Positions 1 through 9,226 of a stretch of DNA of 64,000 nucleotides are shown piece by piece. Under the pieces are notes generated by a model. That model worked only from the letters and a program-made list of their open reading frames with translations. It did no database searches and was not told where the DNA came from. This DNA comes from Saccharibacillus sp. CPCC 101409 (GTDB taxonomy: Bacteria; Bacillota; Bacilli; Paenibacillales; Paenibacillaceae): the NCBI RefSeq assembly GCF_030518235.1, contig NZ_JAULSA010000003.1:1-64000 (forward strand), in the 5' to 3' direction. A program made the translations under genes and the position numbers. Position 1 is the stretch's first letter; every line of letters begins with the position of its first letter.

Positions 1-217
1 GGCTTGGCCCCTCCCGCGACCGGACTTTCACCGGCTAGAAAAAGAGTGCTTGGCTGGGCACGCTGCTTCCGATGTGACTTTCTTCGAAAGTCTTTAACTC
101 CTCCACGAACATCCCCTTCCCTCCGCATTCATTTTCCAGGCTGCTGCACACATGGCCAAGCCGCCCACCCCTAAAAGCCGCCGCCAACCGGGCGGCCTCG
201 GGGGTAGGGAGGGGAGA

Positions 218-260
218 GAAGAAGGGCCCGGCTTGAGATATGCCGGGCCCTTCTTCTTCG
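218..260 (+). terminator. Strong hairpin terminator of the gene upstream of the window
   Basis: A perfect 15 bp stem, GAAGAAGGGCCCGGC at 218-232 pairing with 242-256, is followed by a T-rich stretch (TTCGTTTT). It probably ends the transcript entering from the left, which is outside the window. The T tract is imperfect, so termination strength is inferred. Confidence 0.75.
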
Positions 261-343
261 TTTTGAAAAGCTTAGGGTGCCGCCCCTGGCGAGCACAGTG
301 AATTTAAAAAAGCAATATTAGTTTTCCTGAGGTCCTGTCTCCC

Positions 344-490
344 TCAACGCTGCATCGGCAGTTTCCCGTTGCCTTCATTGTCGTTACGACCGGGGATGCC
401 GCTTTGGAGGAGCCGGATATGGAAAGCGAATTCGAAGAGACCGACGATCACGACGGCGTTGGCGAGCAGTTTGAGGCCGATTTTATTCAC
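344..490 (-). CDS. Small hypothetical membrane peptide (48 aa)
   Basis: This short reading frame lies opposite to purA. The chosen start is GTG at 488-490 because an excellent ribosome-binding site (GAGGAGG) lies 7 bases before it; longer upstream extensions have no such site. The product starts MNKIGLKLLANAVVIVGLFEF, has one hydrophobic N-terminal segment (about residues 4-22) and a polar tail ending GNGKLPMQR. I do not recognise a family. The strong Shine-Dalgarno and hydrophobic N-terminus make a real small membrane protein plausible; function unknown. Confidence 0.5.
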   Translation of the reverse strand: MNKIGLKLLANAVVIVGLFEFAFHIRLLQSGIPGRNDNEGNGKLPMQR

Positions 491-658
491 TTGCTTTCCT
501 CCTCTGTTGTCGATTCGTGGTGGGTTTCGCTCCGGATCGGTCCCGGGAACCGTTTCCGGCAATCGGGCGAAAAACAAAACCGGTTCGGGGCCGGGAAAGC
601 GAATGAGAAAAGAAGTGTAGAAGTATGGCAGATTTCTTGACAGAAGAAGCATTCAGTT

Positions 659-700
659 CCGAACGTTCCTTTTACGGAAACGTGAATTCGTTCGTCATTT
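659..700 (+). promoter_or_regulatory. Candidate PurR operator (two inverted PurBoxes) upstream of purA
   Basis: CCGAAC at 659-664 in an AT-flanked context and an inverted GTTCG-type box around 687-700 sit just upstream of the purA promoter. This resembles the paired, inverted PurBoxes bound by PurR in Bacillus, where purA belongs to the PurR regulon. The second box is degenerate, so this is a motif-based inference. Confidence 0.4.
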
Positions 701-702
701 AT

Positions 703-731
703 TTGACTTTAAAAAATGGGGCTGGTACACT
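703..731 (+). promoter_or_regulatory. Sigma-A promoter of purA
   Basis: TTGACT at 703-708 and TACACT at 726-731 are separated by exactly 17 bp. Transcription would start near 738, leaving an unusually long leader of about 200 nt before purA. I recognise no riboswitch class in that leader. Confidence 0.75.
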
Positions 732-945
732 GTTATTGCTGCGTTAAAGCAGCATAAGGATCGCTCTCCGGCTTTTTTCGTCCTTTTTTCACTCGACTAA
801 AGGATAGGGAAAAGCGTCGAAGAGCCGTTTCCGCTCGTCCGTTAGCACGCTTCTCCGCCGGTATTTTCCACTGACGAAATTCCTGCCGGGATAGAGGACG
901 GACGACCAATACAAAGGTGCAAAGGCACCCACGGAGGAATGTACA

Positions 946-2232
946 ATGGCAACGGTAGTCGTAGTGGGAACGCAGTGGGGAGACGAAGGCAAAGGCAAAA
1001 TCACGGATTATCTGGCGGAAGGCGCCGACGTGGTCGCTCGCTATCAGGGCGGCAACAACGCGGGCCATACCATTTTGATCGAAGGCAAAAAATATAAACT
1101 CACGATGGTGCCGTCGGGCATTTTCTATCAAGATAAAGCATGCGTGATCGGCAACGGGATGGTCATCAACCCCAAAGCGCTGATCGACGAGATTAATTAT
1201 ATTCACGACAACGATTTTACAACCAAGAACCTGTCTATCAGCGACCGCGCGCATATCATTCTTCCGTATCATATGGTGCTGGACGCGCTGGAAGAAGAAC
1301 GTAAAGGACCGAACAAGATCGGGACGACCGGCAAAGGGATCGGGCCGTGCTATATGGACAAAGCGGCGCGCACCGGCATCCGCATGTCCGACCTGATGGA
1401 CGCCGAGGAATTCGAGCTCAAGCTGCGCCATCTGGTCAAAGAAAAGAACCATATCATCGAGCAGGTCTACGGCGGTACGCCGGTGGACGTCGAAGAAATT
1501 CTGAAGAGCTATCTGGAATATGCGGAAGTGCTGCGTCCTTACGTCAAAGATACGTCGGTCGTGCTGAACGATTATATCGACGAGGATAAAAAAGTGCTGT
1601 TCGAAGGCGCGCAGGGCGTCATGCTCGATATCGACCAGGGCACGTATCCGTTCGTCACTTCGTCCAACCCGTCCGCGGGCGGCGTATGCATCGGTTCGGG
1701 CGTGGGCCCGGCGAGAATCCAGCAGGTAATCGGCGTCGCCAAAGCGTACACGACCCGCGTCGGCGACGGTCCGTTCCCGACCGAGCTGCACGACGCGATC
1801 GGCGACACCATCCGCGAAACGGGGCACGAATACGGCACCGTAACGGGCCGTCCGCGCCGCGTGGGCTGGTTCGACACCGTCGTGGTGCGCCACGCCAGAC
1901 GCGTCAGCGGCATCACCGGCTTGTCGCTCAACTCGCTCGACGTGCTGACGGGGCTGGAAACGGTCAAGATCTGCACGGGTTATAAGCTGCGCGGCGAAGT
2001 CATCAACCACTATCCGGCGAGCCTCAAACTGCTGTCGGAATGCGAAGCGGTGTACGAGGAAATGCCGGGCTGGCACGAAGACATCACGGGTGCCAAGACG
2101 CTCGACGATCTGCCGGAAACGACCCGCAATTACGTCAACCGCGTCAGCGAACTGACCGGGATTCCGATCGCCATCTTCTCGGTCGGCCGCAACCGCGAGC
2201 AGACGAATCCGGTTCTGCCGATTTACGTATAA
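946..2232 (+). CDS. purA: Adenylosuccinate synthetase
   Basis: Catalyses GTP-dependent ligation of IMP and aspartate to adenylosuccinate, the first committed step of AMP synthesis in the cytoplasm. The 428 aa length is normal for the family. The signature GDEGKGK is at residues 12-18, with catalytic Asp13 and His41 (NNAGHT); the C-terminal part carries [23 protein letters not shown] and the closing [13 protein letters not shown] segment. The ATG is preceded by ACGGAGGAATGTACA. It is followed by its own terminator, so it is probably monocistronic and controlled by the upstream promoter and PurR-like boxes. Assignment is firm. Confidence 0.98.
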   Translation: MATVVVVGTQWGDEGKGKITDYLAEGADVVARYQGGNNAGHTILIEGKKYKLTMVPSGIFYQDKACVIGNGMVINPKALIDEINYIHDNDFTTKNLSISDRAHIILPYHMVLDALEEERKGPNKIGTTGKGIGPCYMDKAARTGIRMSDLMDAEEFELKLRHLVKEKNHIIEQVYGGTPVDVEEILKSYLEYAEVLRPYVKDTSVVLNDYIDEDKKVLFEGAQGVMLDIDQGTYPFVTSSNPSAGGVCIGSGVGPARIQQVIGVAKAYTTRVGDGPFPTELHDAIGDTIRETGHEYGTVTGRPRRVGWFDTVVVRHARRVSGITGLSLNSLDVLTGLETVKICTGYKLRGEVINHYPASLKLLSECEAVYEEMPGWHEDITGAKTLDDLPETTRNYVNRVSELTGIPIAIFSVGRNREQTNPVLPIYV

Positions 2233-2304
2233 GTCCGCGTCGAAGCGAAAGCGGCGGGCGGGATGTCACATCTTGTTCGTATAAAAAGAGAGTTAGCTAC
2301 GTTC

Positions 2305-2330
2305 AAACCCGCGCCCCGCGCGGGTTTTTC
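2305..2330 (+). terminator. purA terminator
   Basis: The inverted repeat AAACCCGCGC at 2305-2314 and 2318-2327 has a 3-base loop and runs into a T tract. Classical intrinsic terminator placed about 70 bp after purA. Confidence 0.85.
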
Positions 2331-2446
2331 TCATTTTGTCAAAGTTGAAAATTTCTTCGTGGGTGTGGTAAAGTAGACAAGGGTTGAAAAGGTTAAGATT
2401 TTGTTACTATTTCCCCCCGTAAGTTTGCAAGGCAAAGGAGAAGATC

Positions 2447-4087
2447 ATGGAGAGTCAAAGCAGCAGCGGCCCGAGCGAAAATGTATCCCTGGAGCAGTCG
2501 GACACTCAACCGGAGATGCGTCGGCCGGGCACATTCACAGCGGGAACCAGAGGGCCGAACCGGGCGCGCAAATGGGCGGCGGGCATCCTCGGAAGCGTGG
2601 CGCTTGCGGGCGGACTGACGTTTGCCGGGTTCCGATATATCGAAGATCATACTACGGTTTATTATACGGTTTATTCGGGCGACGAAGCGGTCGGCACGAT
2701 CGCGGACAAACAGCAGCTCGCCGACTTGATTGCGAAGAAACAGCGGGAGTTTTCCAAAAAATATCCGGACGCGGACATGAAGCTGTACGCGGACGGTTTT
2801 CGCGCGGAAGCGGCCGAGGGCTATAAAGCCGAGCCGGCCACGCAGGCGACGCTGGACAAGCTGGACGGCATGATCAAAGCGTACGCCACCGGCGTCGAGC
2901 TGCTCGTGGACGGACAGGCGATCGGGATCGTGAAGGATGAAGACACCGCCAAGAAGCTGATCGATAAAGTCGAGAAATCCTACATAGAAAAAGGAACGCA
3001 GACGTCGAACGCCGTCAAAAAACTGGCTTCGACCGGCGCGTCCTCTTCTTCCGCGGAGGGTTCGGCGTCGAAGCTGGAATCGATCAAAGTCAATGAAAAA
3101 GTCTCGTACGCCGATACCAAAACGTCGCCGGATCGCATCTTGACCGAGGCCAAAGCCTACGACCTGCTCAAGAACGGCGAAGAAAAACCGGTGACTTACA
3201 CCGTTGCGGAAGGCGATACGGTCAGCTCGATCGCGGCCAGGTTCGAGATTACCCAGGACGAGATCTATGCCAACAACGCGGATATCGAAGAATTCACGCT
3301 CCAGATCGGCCAGAAACTGCGCATTACGCTGCCCGATCCGGCCATTACCGTGACGACGGTCGAATCCGTATCGGAACAAATGCCGACCGCGGCCGAGATC
3401 GAGATCCGCCACAGTTCGGAAATGTACGTCGGCAAGCGCATGGTGATCTCCAAAGGCCGCAAAGGCGTGAAAGAAGTCAATTACCGGCTGACCAAAGAAA
3501 ACGGCGAGATCGTGCGCGAAGAATGGATCGGCCAGGAAGTGGTCAAGAAATCTTCCCCGATGATCGTTGTCAAAGGCACCAAAGCCAAACCGGTCGAAAA
3601 GCCCGTCGTCGAAATCGAAGAAAAAACGCTGGAGACTTCCTTGTCCGCGGCTTCGTCGCCTGAATCGTCGACGCCGAGCGAAAGCTCGGATTCCGAGCAG
3701 CAGGAGCCGGTATCGTCCAGCGGCAGCGGATTCGGCTGGCCGGTCGGCGGCGCGTCCATCTCCAGCACCTTCGGCACGAGATGGGGTAAACTGCACGCCG
3801 GCGTCGACCTGACCGGATCGTCGAATATCATGGCGTCCGCTCCCGGCACCGTTACCTACGCCGGCCAGATGAACGGCTACGGCAACATCATCATCGTCAG
3901 CCACGGCGACGGCTTCGAAACGCGCTACGGCCACCTGAGCAGCATCGGCGTGAGCGTCGGCCAATCCGTTTCCCGCGGCGAGTCGATCGGCGTGATGGGC
4001 AATACCGGCCGTTCCACCGGCACGCATCTGCACTTCGAGATCCGCCATAACGGCAGCCCCGAGAATCCTTTGTCTTATCTGCCTTGA
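2447..4087 (+). CDS. Membrane-anchored LysM-G5-M23 family cell-wall endopeptidase
   Basis: 546 aa. A cytoplasmic N-terminus is followed by one membrane segment (about 43-64), a large extracytoplasmic region (65-250), a LysM peptidoglycan-binding domain (about 250-296), a G5 domain (about 300-377), a Ser/Glu-rich linker (about 380-428) and a C-terminal M23 (LytM/lysostaphin-type) domain (about 430-546). Zinc ligands are visible: His450 and Asp454 (HAGVD) and His529 of HLH (527-529), with catalytic-site His496 in YGHLS. It is expected to cut peptide cross-links of peptidoglycan from the outer membrane face. Start ATG has AAAGGAG upstream. Its place just before walR-walK fits a role in the cell-wall turnover that WalRK controls. 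Confidence 0.93.
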   Translation: MESQSSSGPSENVSLEQSDTQPEMRRPGTFTAGTRGPNRARKWAAGILGSVALAGGLTFAGFRYIEDHTTVYYTVYSGDEAVGTIADKQQLADLIAKKQREFSKKYPDADMKLYADGFRAEAAEGYKAEPATQATLDKLDGMIKAYATGVELLVDGQAIGIVKDEDTAKKLIDKVEKSYIEKGTQTSNAVKKLASTGASSSSAEGSASKLESIKVNEKVSYADTKTSPDRILTEAKAYDLLKNGEEKPVTYTVAEGDTVSSIAARFEITQDEIYANNADIEEFTLQIGQKLRITLPDPAITVTTVESVSEQMPTAAEIEIRHSSEMYVGKRMVISKGRKGVKEVNYRLTKENGEIVREEWIGQEVVKKSSPMIVVKGTKAKPVEKPVVEIEEKTLETSLSAASSPESSTPSESSDSEQQEPVSSSGSGFGWPVGGASISSTFGTRWGKLHAGVDLTGSSNIMASAPGTVTYAGQMNGYGNIIIVSHGDGFETRYGHLSSIGVSVGQSVSRGESIGVMGNTGRSTGTHLHFEIRHNGSPENPLSYLP

Positions 4088-4094
4088 TTATCGC

Positions 4095-4124
4095 GCGGCT
4101 GAACCACCCAGCCGCTGCTTTTCC
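4095..4124 (+). terminator. Terminator after the M23 peptidase gene
   Basis: GCGGCTG at 4095-4101 pairs with CAGCCGC at 4109-4115, followed by a short T-rich tail. A second hairpin (GCCGCCGG / CCGGCGGC, about 4144-4165) follows. Confidence 0.55.
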
Positions 4125-4190
4125 CGCCTCCAATCATTAAAGCGCCGCCGGTATGAGCCGGCGGCCGCCATGTCGAGAAGTTCGAAGCGC

Positions 4191-4341
4191 AGAAAAGTCT
4201 CAGGGGCAGAGGGGGAGTTTGTGTAGGAGCGATAGCGTTCGCCTTTGAAATCGGGAAGCCGCCGCTTAAATCTCATCACAGCTTCCCGATTTCAACACGC
4301 GACCGAAGCAAACTCCCCCGGCGCCCCTCACCGACTTTTCT
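4191..4341. repeat. Structured intergenic repeat, copy A
   Basis: A multi-stem element: outer arms AGAAAAGTC (4191-4199) / GACTTTTCT (4333-4341), GGGGC / GCCCC, an 11 bp stem GGGGGAGTTTG (4211-4221) / 4309-4319, then an inner 12 bp stem AAATCGGGAAGC (4248-4259) / 4281-4292. Two single-stranded motifs, GTTCGCCTTTGA (4237-4248) and TCAACACGCGACCGAA (4292-4307), flank the inner stem. A second copy with the same motifs but different, still complementary stem sequences is at 62166-62323, so the fold rather than the stem sequence is conserved. Function unknown. Confidence 0.8.
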
Positions 4342-4366
4342 AAACAGCGCCTCTTCACGACATTCC

Positions 4367-4400
4367 GCGCCGCCGGGTTTATTCCCGGCGGCGCTTTTTC
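4367..4400 (+). terminator. Intrinsic terminator upstream of walR
   Basis: An 11 bp perfect stem, GCGCCGCCGGG (4367-4377) with 4384-4394, is followed by TTTTT. It isolates the wal operon from upstream transcription; a walR promoter must lie between it and 4475. Confidence 0.8.
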
Positions 4401-4474
4401 CCGTCGCCTATGGTAAAATAACGAAGATATCCCCGCATCAAAACGGGGGAGTCGAAGCAGGGGGGCTGAAAGAA

Positions 4475-5194
4475 ATGCAGGGCAAAATCCTGGTTGTCGA
4501 CGACGAACAGCCGATTGCGGATATATTGAAATTCAATCTCGAAAAAGAAGGCTACGAAGTCACCTGCGCGTTCGACGGCATCCGCGCGGTGGAGCTGGCG
4601 CTCAGCGAGCCGCCGGACCTGATTCTGCTCGACCTGATGCTGCCGGGCAAAGACGGCATGGACGTCTGCCGCGAAGTGCGGGCCAAGCTGGCCGTGCCGA
4701 TCATCATGCTGACCGCCAAAGACGGCGAGATCGACAAAGTGCTCGGCCTGGAACTCGGCGCGGACGATTACGTCACCAAGCCGTTCAGCACGCGCGAGCT
4801 GCTGGCGCGGGTCAAAGCGCAGATGCGCAGACACCAGCCGGGCGCGTCGCTGCATCCGGGCGCGGAAGTCCAGCGTCAGGGACTGGCCGTGGACGACCTT
4901 TTTATCGATACGGATATGTACGCGGTGTACAAGAACGGCGAGCCGCTCGACCTGACGCACCGCGAATACGAGCTCGTTTATTATATGGCGAAGAACGCCG
5001 GGCGGGTCATGACCCGCGAACATCTGCTGCAGGCCGTCTGGGGCTTCGAATACTTCGGCGACGTGCGCACCGTGGACGTGACGATCCGGCGGCTGCGCGA
5101 GAAGATCGAAGACGATCCGAGCAAGCCGGAATATATCCTCACCCGGCGCGGCCTCGGCTATATGATGCGTTCCAACAAGCCGGGAGGATTTTGA
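4475..5194 (+). CDS. walR: Essential cell-wall response regulator WalR
   Basis: 239 aa OmpR/PhoB-type DNA-binding response regulator of the WalRK system, which controls peptidoglycan hydrolases and wall turnover in low-GC Gram-positives. The receiver domain (about 3-118) has the acidic pair Asp9-Asp10, phosphoacceptor Asp53 ([11 protein letters not shown]) and the conserved Lys of MLTAKDG. The winged-helix domain covers about 137-233 with the typical [15 protein letters not shown] recognition region. It is the first gene of walR-walK-walH-walI-walJ, with walK starting 3 bp after its stop codon. Confidence 0.97.
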   Translation: MQGKILVVDDEQPIADILKFNLEKEGYEVTCAFDGIRAVELALSEPPDLILLDLMLPGKDGMDVCREVRAKLAVPIIMLTAKDGEIDKVLGLELGADDYVTKPFSTRELLARVKAQMRRHQPGASLHPGAEVQRQGLAVDDLFIDTDMYAVYKNGEPLDLTHREYELVYYMAKNAGRVMTREHLLQAVWGFEYFGDVRTVDVTIRRLREKIEDDPSKPEYILTRRGLGYMMRSNKPGGF

Positions 5195-5197
5195 CAG

Positions 5198-7063
5198 ATG
5201 CTGCGCAAAGCGCCGTTTTTCCGTTCGGTGCAGGCGAAGCTGATTATCGTGTACATGCTGCTGATCCTGATCGCGATGCAGCTGATCGGCGTGTACTTCG
5301 TCAGCGCGATGAAGACGTCGCTGACGAACAACTTTACGAACGACCTCAAAGAGCAGGCGGAGCTCTTATCCGTCCTGGCCGGACAGAACTGGACGGGCAG
5401 CGGAGAAGCGGCCGAAGACAAGACCGCGAGCCTGCGCACGCTGGTCGACAACTTCTCCAGCATGAGCAGCGGCGAGATCCAGGTGCTCGACGTCAGCGGG
5501 CGCGTGCTGATCACTTCGCTGTCCTCGCACGCGGACCTGGTGAACAGCAAGAATACGCAGACCGTCGTCAGCCGCGCGCTGCAGGGGATCGACGATAACG
5601 AAGAATACATTATCGACGAAGACAACCTGCGCAAGAAAGTCGTCGCCAAGCCGGTGTTCAGCGGCGAGAAGATCGTCGGCGCGATCTATATCGTCGCTTC
5701 GATGCAGGGGCTGTACGATACGATGCAGCGGATCAACAATATTTTCATCTCCGGCGTGCTGATCGCGCTCGGGCTGACGGCCGTGCTGGGCGTCATCCTG
5801 GCGCACACGGTCACGCAGCCGATCAAGGAAATGACCAAACGGGCGACCGCGGTCGCCGAAGGGCGCTTTCACGTCCGCATGCCGGTATTCGGCAGCGACG
5901 AGATCGGGCAGCTCGGCGAAGCGTTCAACCATATGACGAGCCGGCTGCAGGGCGTATTGTCGCTCAACGAAGAGGAGAAGGAGAAGCTGGCCTCCATCTT
6001 GACCAATATGAGCGACGGCGTGATCGCCGCCGACGAAGGGGGTTCGGTCATCCTGGTCAACCGGGTGGCCAGCGCCATGCTCGGGATGCGGGAAGCCGAG
6101 ATTATCGGCCGCAGCATCTCGGATCTGCTCGAGCTGCCGGAGGAGGACGAGGAACTGGTCGACGCCGGGCTGCGCAGCATTATTCTCGGCGGCAGCGGCG
6201 GCACGCCGGATGCGCCCGCGGCGCCGGGCGGGCGCGAGGACCTGACGATCCGGGCGACGCTCAGCCCGATCCACCGCCGCGAAGGCGGAGCGGAAGTGGG
6301 CGTCAGCGGCACGATCGCCGTCCTGCAGGACATCACCGAGCAGGAACGGCTCGATACGCTGCGGCGCGAGTTCGTGGCGAACGTGTCGCACGAGCTGCGC
6401 ACGCCGCTCACGACGATCAAGAGCTATACCGAAGCGCTCGAAGACGGCGCGCTGGACGACCGCGAAGTGTCCGGACGCTTCGTCGGCGTCATCCAGAACG
6501 AGACCGAGCGCATGATCCGGCTGGTCACGGACCTGCTCCAGCTCTCGCGCATGGATTCCAAGGAGACGGCGGTGCGGCACAAGCGCACCGACCTGTTCGA
6601 GCTGATCGAGGAGGTCGCGGAGCGCTTCGCGTTCCCGATGCGCCGCAAAGGCATCTCGATCTCGCTGGAAGCTTCGCCGGAACTCGGCGCTTACGTCGGC
6701 ATCGATCGCGACCAGATCGACCAGGTGCTGGACAATGTGGTCTCGAACGCGATGAAGTACACGACCGAAGGCGGCCGCGTGACGCTGGACGCTTATCCGC
6801 TGGAGAGCGGCGACCGCTTCGCGGTCGTCGTATCGGATACCGGTATCGGCATCCCGAAAGAAGAACTCGGCCGGATCTTCGAGCGTTTCTACCGGGTCGA
6901 CAAAGCGCGCTCGCGCGGCATGGGCGGCACGGGCCTGGGGCTTGCGATCGCGCGCGAGATCGTGCAGGCGCACGGCGGCGAGATCTATATCGAATCCGAC
7001 TTGGGGCAGGGCACGGTCGTGACCTTCACGCTGCCGGCCTATGCGGAAGGAGGCGGCGCCTAG
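5198..7063 (+). CDS. walK: Essential cell-wall sensor histidine kinase WalK
   Basis: 621 aa. Two membrane segments (about 13-36 and 182-204) enclose an extracytoplasmic sensor domain. HAMP (about 203-255), PAS (about 262-380), HisKA with phosphoacceptor His398 (NVSHELRTPL) and the ATPase domain (N box around 513-520, DTGIGI 547-552, GMGGTGLGL 574-582) follow in the usual order. It phosphorylates WalR. The PAS region has a Gly/Ala/Pro-rich insertion around 331-346 that I do not associate with Bacillus WalK. Confidence 0.97.
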   Translation: MLRKAPFFRSVQAKLIIVYMLLILIAMQLIGVYFVSAMKTSLTNNFTNDLKEQAELLSVLAGQNWTGSGEAAEDKTASLRTLVDNFSSMSSGEIQVLDVSGRVLITSLSSHADLVNSKNTQTVVSRALQGIDDNEEYIIDEDNLRKKVVAKPVFSGEKIVGAIYIVASMQGLYDTMQRINNIFISGVLIALGLTAVLGVILAHTVTQPIKEMTKRATAVAEGRFHVRMPVFGSDEIGQLGEAFNHMTSRLQGVLSLNEEEKEKLASILTNMSDGVIAADEGGSVILVNRVASAMLGMREAEIIGRSISDLLELPEEDEELVDAGLRSIILGGSGGTPDAPAAPGGREDLTIRATLSPIHRREGGAEVGVSGTIAVLQDITEQERLDTLRREFVANVSHELRTPLTTIKSYTEALEDGALDDREVSGRFVGVIQNETERMIRLVTDLLQLSRMDSKETAVRHKRTDLFELIEEVAERFAFPMRRKGISISLEASPELGAYVGIDRDQIDQVLDNVVSNAMKYTTEGGRVTLDAYPLESGDRFAVVVSDTGIGIPKEELGRIFERFYRVDKARSRGMGGTGLGLAIAREIVQAHGGEIYIESDLGQGTVVTFTLPAYAEGGGA

Positions 7064-8359
7064 ATGAAGGAACGGCTCAAAACGGCGGCGCTGACCCTGC
7101 TGGTCGCCGTCAGTCTGGTGCAGAGCTATCTGCTGATCTACCGGCTGCCCGGCACGGGCCCGGTGGCCGTCTCGTCGGCGGGCTACGTCCGCACCGACGA
7201 GATGGGCGAGCAGAAAAGCGTCGAGGATACGCTGTATCCCGACCGGATGGTTATCCATATGGGCAAAGACAGGCATACGGTCTTCTATCCCGATTCCGCT
7301 TTTTACAAACTGATCTATGCGCGTATCCAGGCGCGGGACTTCGCGGCGTTCCAGGTGCAGCCGTCCGGCGGCACGGACTGGGAGAAGATCGCCGAGAACA
7401 ACTCCGGCATCGAGCTGTCGTTCGGCACCGGGCTGCCCGTGCCGCTGCTGCAGAAAACGATGCGGCTGGCGGCCGATCCCGCGTTCGAGACGACGAGCAT
7501 CGACCGCATCTGGATCTATACGGGCAGCGGCGACGAGAAGCCGCGGGCGTTCTTCTTCAGCTCGAACGGCAAAGACGTGTACGAAGCGACGCAGATCGAC
7601 CTGACCGTGCAGGACGTGCTTCAGCACGTGGCGTTCGGCGCGGAATGGACGCCGTATACGGCGCTCAAGAAGCATACGCTGTATATCCCGTCCAAGCCGA
7701 TCGTGCTGGCCGAAGCGGTGCTGGACACCGCCTCGTTTACAAGCGACCAGATGCAGCGCAATCTGTTCGCCGATCCGGCGGTGACGCGCAATATCCACGA
7801 GCAGGACGGCTCGGATATCTATACCGACAGCAAGCGCAGCCTCCAGGTGGAGGACGAAGGACGCTGGATGACGTACACCGACCCGGCGGCGGTGCCGGCG
7901 ATTCGCGCGGACGCTACGGAAAGCGTCCTGTCCGCGGTGGACTTCATCAACCAGCACGGCGGCTGGAACGGCAGCTACCGCGCGGTGCTGCCGTCCGGCG
8001 AGTCGAAGCTGGACGACGACCTGAATCTGCGCTTCCAGCAGTATTACGGCTCGCTGCCGATTCTCGGCAGCGGCACCGTGCGCTACGGCTATATGAACCT
8101 GATTCTCCAGCAGGGCACCGTCTCGTTCTACGAACGTTCCCTGATGGAAACGACGGAAGAAAGCGAGCAGGGACCGCAGTACACGCTGTCCGGCGGACAG
8201 GAGCTGATCGACCGGATCGCCAAAGTCGAAGAAGTGCACGGGCTTAAAGTCGTTAGTTTGTATCCGGCGTACACGCCGCGCATGAACGGCGAGACGCTGC
8301 GGCTCGTGCCGGGCTGGGCCGCCGAAATGTCGGACGGCACGACCGTCACGTTCAATTGA
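7064..8359 (+). CDS. walH: WalH (YycH), negative regulator of WalK
   Basis: 431 aa. One N-terminal membrane helix (about 8-24) anchors a large extracytoplasmic domain. In Bacillus, YycH and YycI form a membrane complex with WalK and modulate its activity. The ATG directly abuts the walK stop codon, which indicates translational coupling. Sequence in this family is poorly conserved, so the call rests on topology, length and the invariant position between walK and walI. Confidence 0.9.
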   Translation: MKERLKTAALTLLVAVSLVQSYLLIYRLPGTGPVAVSSAGYVRTDEMGEQKSVEDTLYPDRMVIHMGKDRHTVFYPDSAFYKLIYARIQARDFAAFQVQPSGGTDWEKIAENNSGIELSFGTGLPVPLLQKTMRLAADPAFETTSIDRIWIYTGSGDEKPRAFFFSSNGKDVYEATQIDLTVQDVLQHVAFGAEWTPYTALKKHTLYIPSKPIVLAEAVLDTASFTSDQMQRNLFADPAVTRNIHEQDGSDIYTDSKRSLQVEDEGRWMTYTDPAAVPAIRADATESVLSAVDFINQHGGWNGSYRAVLPSGESKLDDDLNLRFQQYYGSLPILGSGTVRYGYMNLILQQGTVSFYERSLMETTEESEQGPQYTLSGGQELIDRIAKVEEVHGLKVVSLYPAYTPRMNGETLRLVPGWAAEMSDGTTVTFN

Positions 8360-8475
8360 CGCGCGGGCCGCGCGGCTTCGCCGCGAAGGGCCCGGCTGCT
8401 TCGGCGGCGGAGGAAGCGTAGCGGCGGCGGGATTCTTGAGCCGGCCGGCATACGGCCGAAAGGAGGAATCGGGAC

Positions 8476-9201
8476 TTGGATTGGGGAAGAGCCAAAAACG
8501 TATTGATCTATGCGTTTCTGCTGCTGAATCTGGTGCTCGGCTATCAGCTGTGGACCGATGCGCGCGAGCAGCAGGGCGTCAGCCTCGGGTTCGATTCGCT
8601 GAGCGAAAGCACGCAGCGGGCGATGGAAGACAAGAATATCCAGGTGCTGACCTCCGTGCCGGGCGATACGCCGAGCCTGCCGAAGATTTCGTACCGGTAC
8701 GCCGGCGCCGCGCCGGAAGAACCGGTGCCGCTGAAAGCGTCCGCCGACAGCAAGCTGATCTTCGCGCCGGGCGACCTGGCTTCGGCGCTGAAAGCGGAGA
8801 TTCCGAATATCGGCGACTACAGCTACGACGCGTTCGGAGGCGGGGACGGCTCGTTCACGCTGCACCCGCTGTTCGAGCAGCGCTGGCCGCTGTTCAACGT
8901 TAACCTGGAACTTTTTTATACCGATCAGAAGATTACCGCTTACCGCGGCGCGCCGGTCGTGATCGAAGATGCCGGCGGCGGCGCGGAAGTGCTTCCGGCG
9001 CAGAAAGCGCTCGGCACGCTGATCGAAAACTATCTGCCCGAAGGCTCGGTGGTCAAAGATATCGCGCTGGGCTTCTACGGCCAGACGTTCGATTCCGAGA
9101 CGCAGGTCGCGGCGCCGGTATGGCGCTTTACGATCGAAAGCGAAGCGGCATACAGCGTCTATTATGTACAGGGCGCAAGCGGAGACGTCATCAGTCCCTG
9201 A
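8476..9201 (+). CDS. walI: WalI (YycI), WalK accessory regulator
   Basis: 241 aa; TTG start chosen because AAAGGAGG lies just upstream and MDWGRAKNVLIYAFLLLNL is the typical YycI N-terminus (a short cytoplasmic patch then one membrane helix, about 8-25). The rest is an extracytoplasmic YycI-like domain that pairs with WalH. A 116 bp GC-rich spacer with hairpin potential (about 8365-8425) separates it from walH, so some internal control of the operon is possible. Confidence 0.9.
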   Translation: MDWGRAKNVLIYAFLLLNLVLGYQLWTDAREQQGVSLGFDSLSESTQRAMEDKNIQVLTSVPGDTPSLPKISYRYAGAAPEEPVPLKASADSKLIFAPGDLASALKAEIPNIGDYSYDAFGGGDGSFTLHPLFEQRWPLFNVNLELFYTDQKITAYRGAPVVIEDAGGGAEVLPAQKALGTLIENYLPEGSVVKDIALGFYGQTFDSETQVAAPVWRFTIESEAAYSVYYVQGASGDVISP

Positions 9202-9226
9202 AGCAGCGAGAGAGAAGGAGAGAGCA

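Noticed and set aside
1-210. A third copy of the structured repeat at the window start
   Set aside because: The CCCTCCCGCGACCGG stretch is reminiscent of the right part of the repeat, but the diagnostic loop motifs are missing or outside the window.
733-2076. Long minus-strand open frame opposite purA, and similar long frames opposite M23, walK, HtrA, ALDH and the FGGY kinase genes
   Set aside because: They are antisense shadows in GC-rich genes with His/Arg/Asp-rich low-complexity translations and no ribosome-binding sites; the plus-strand products are clear known families.
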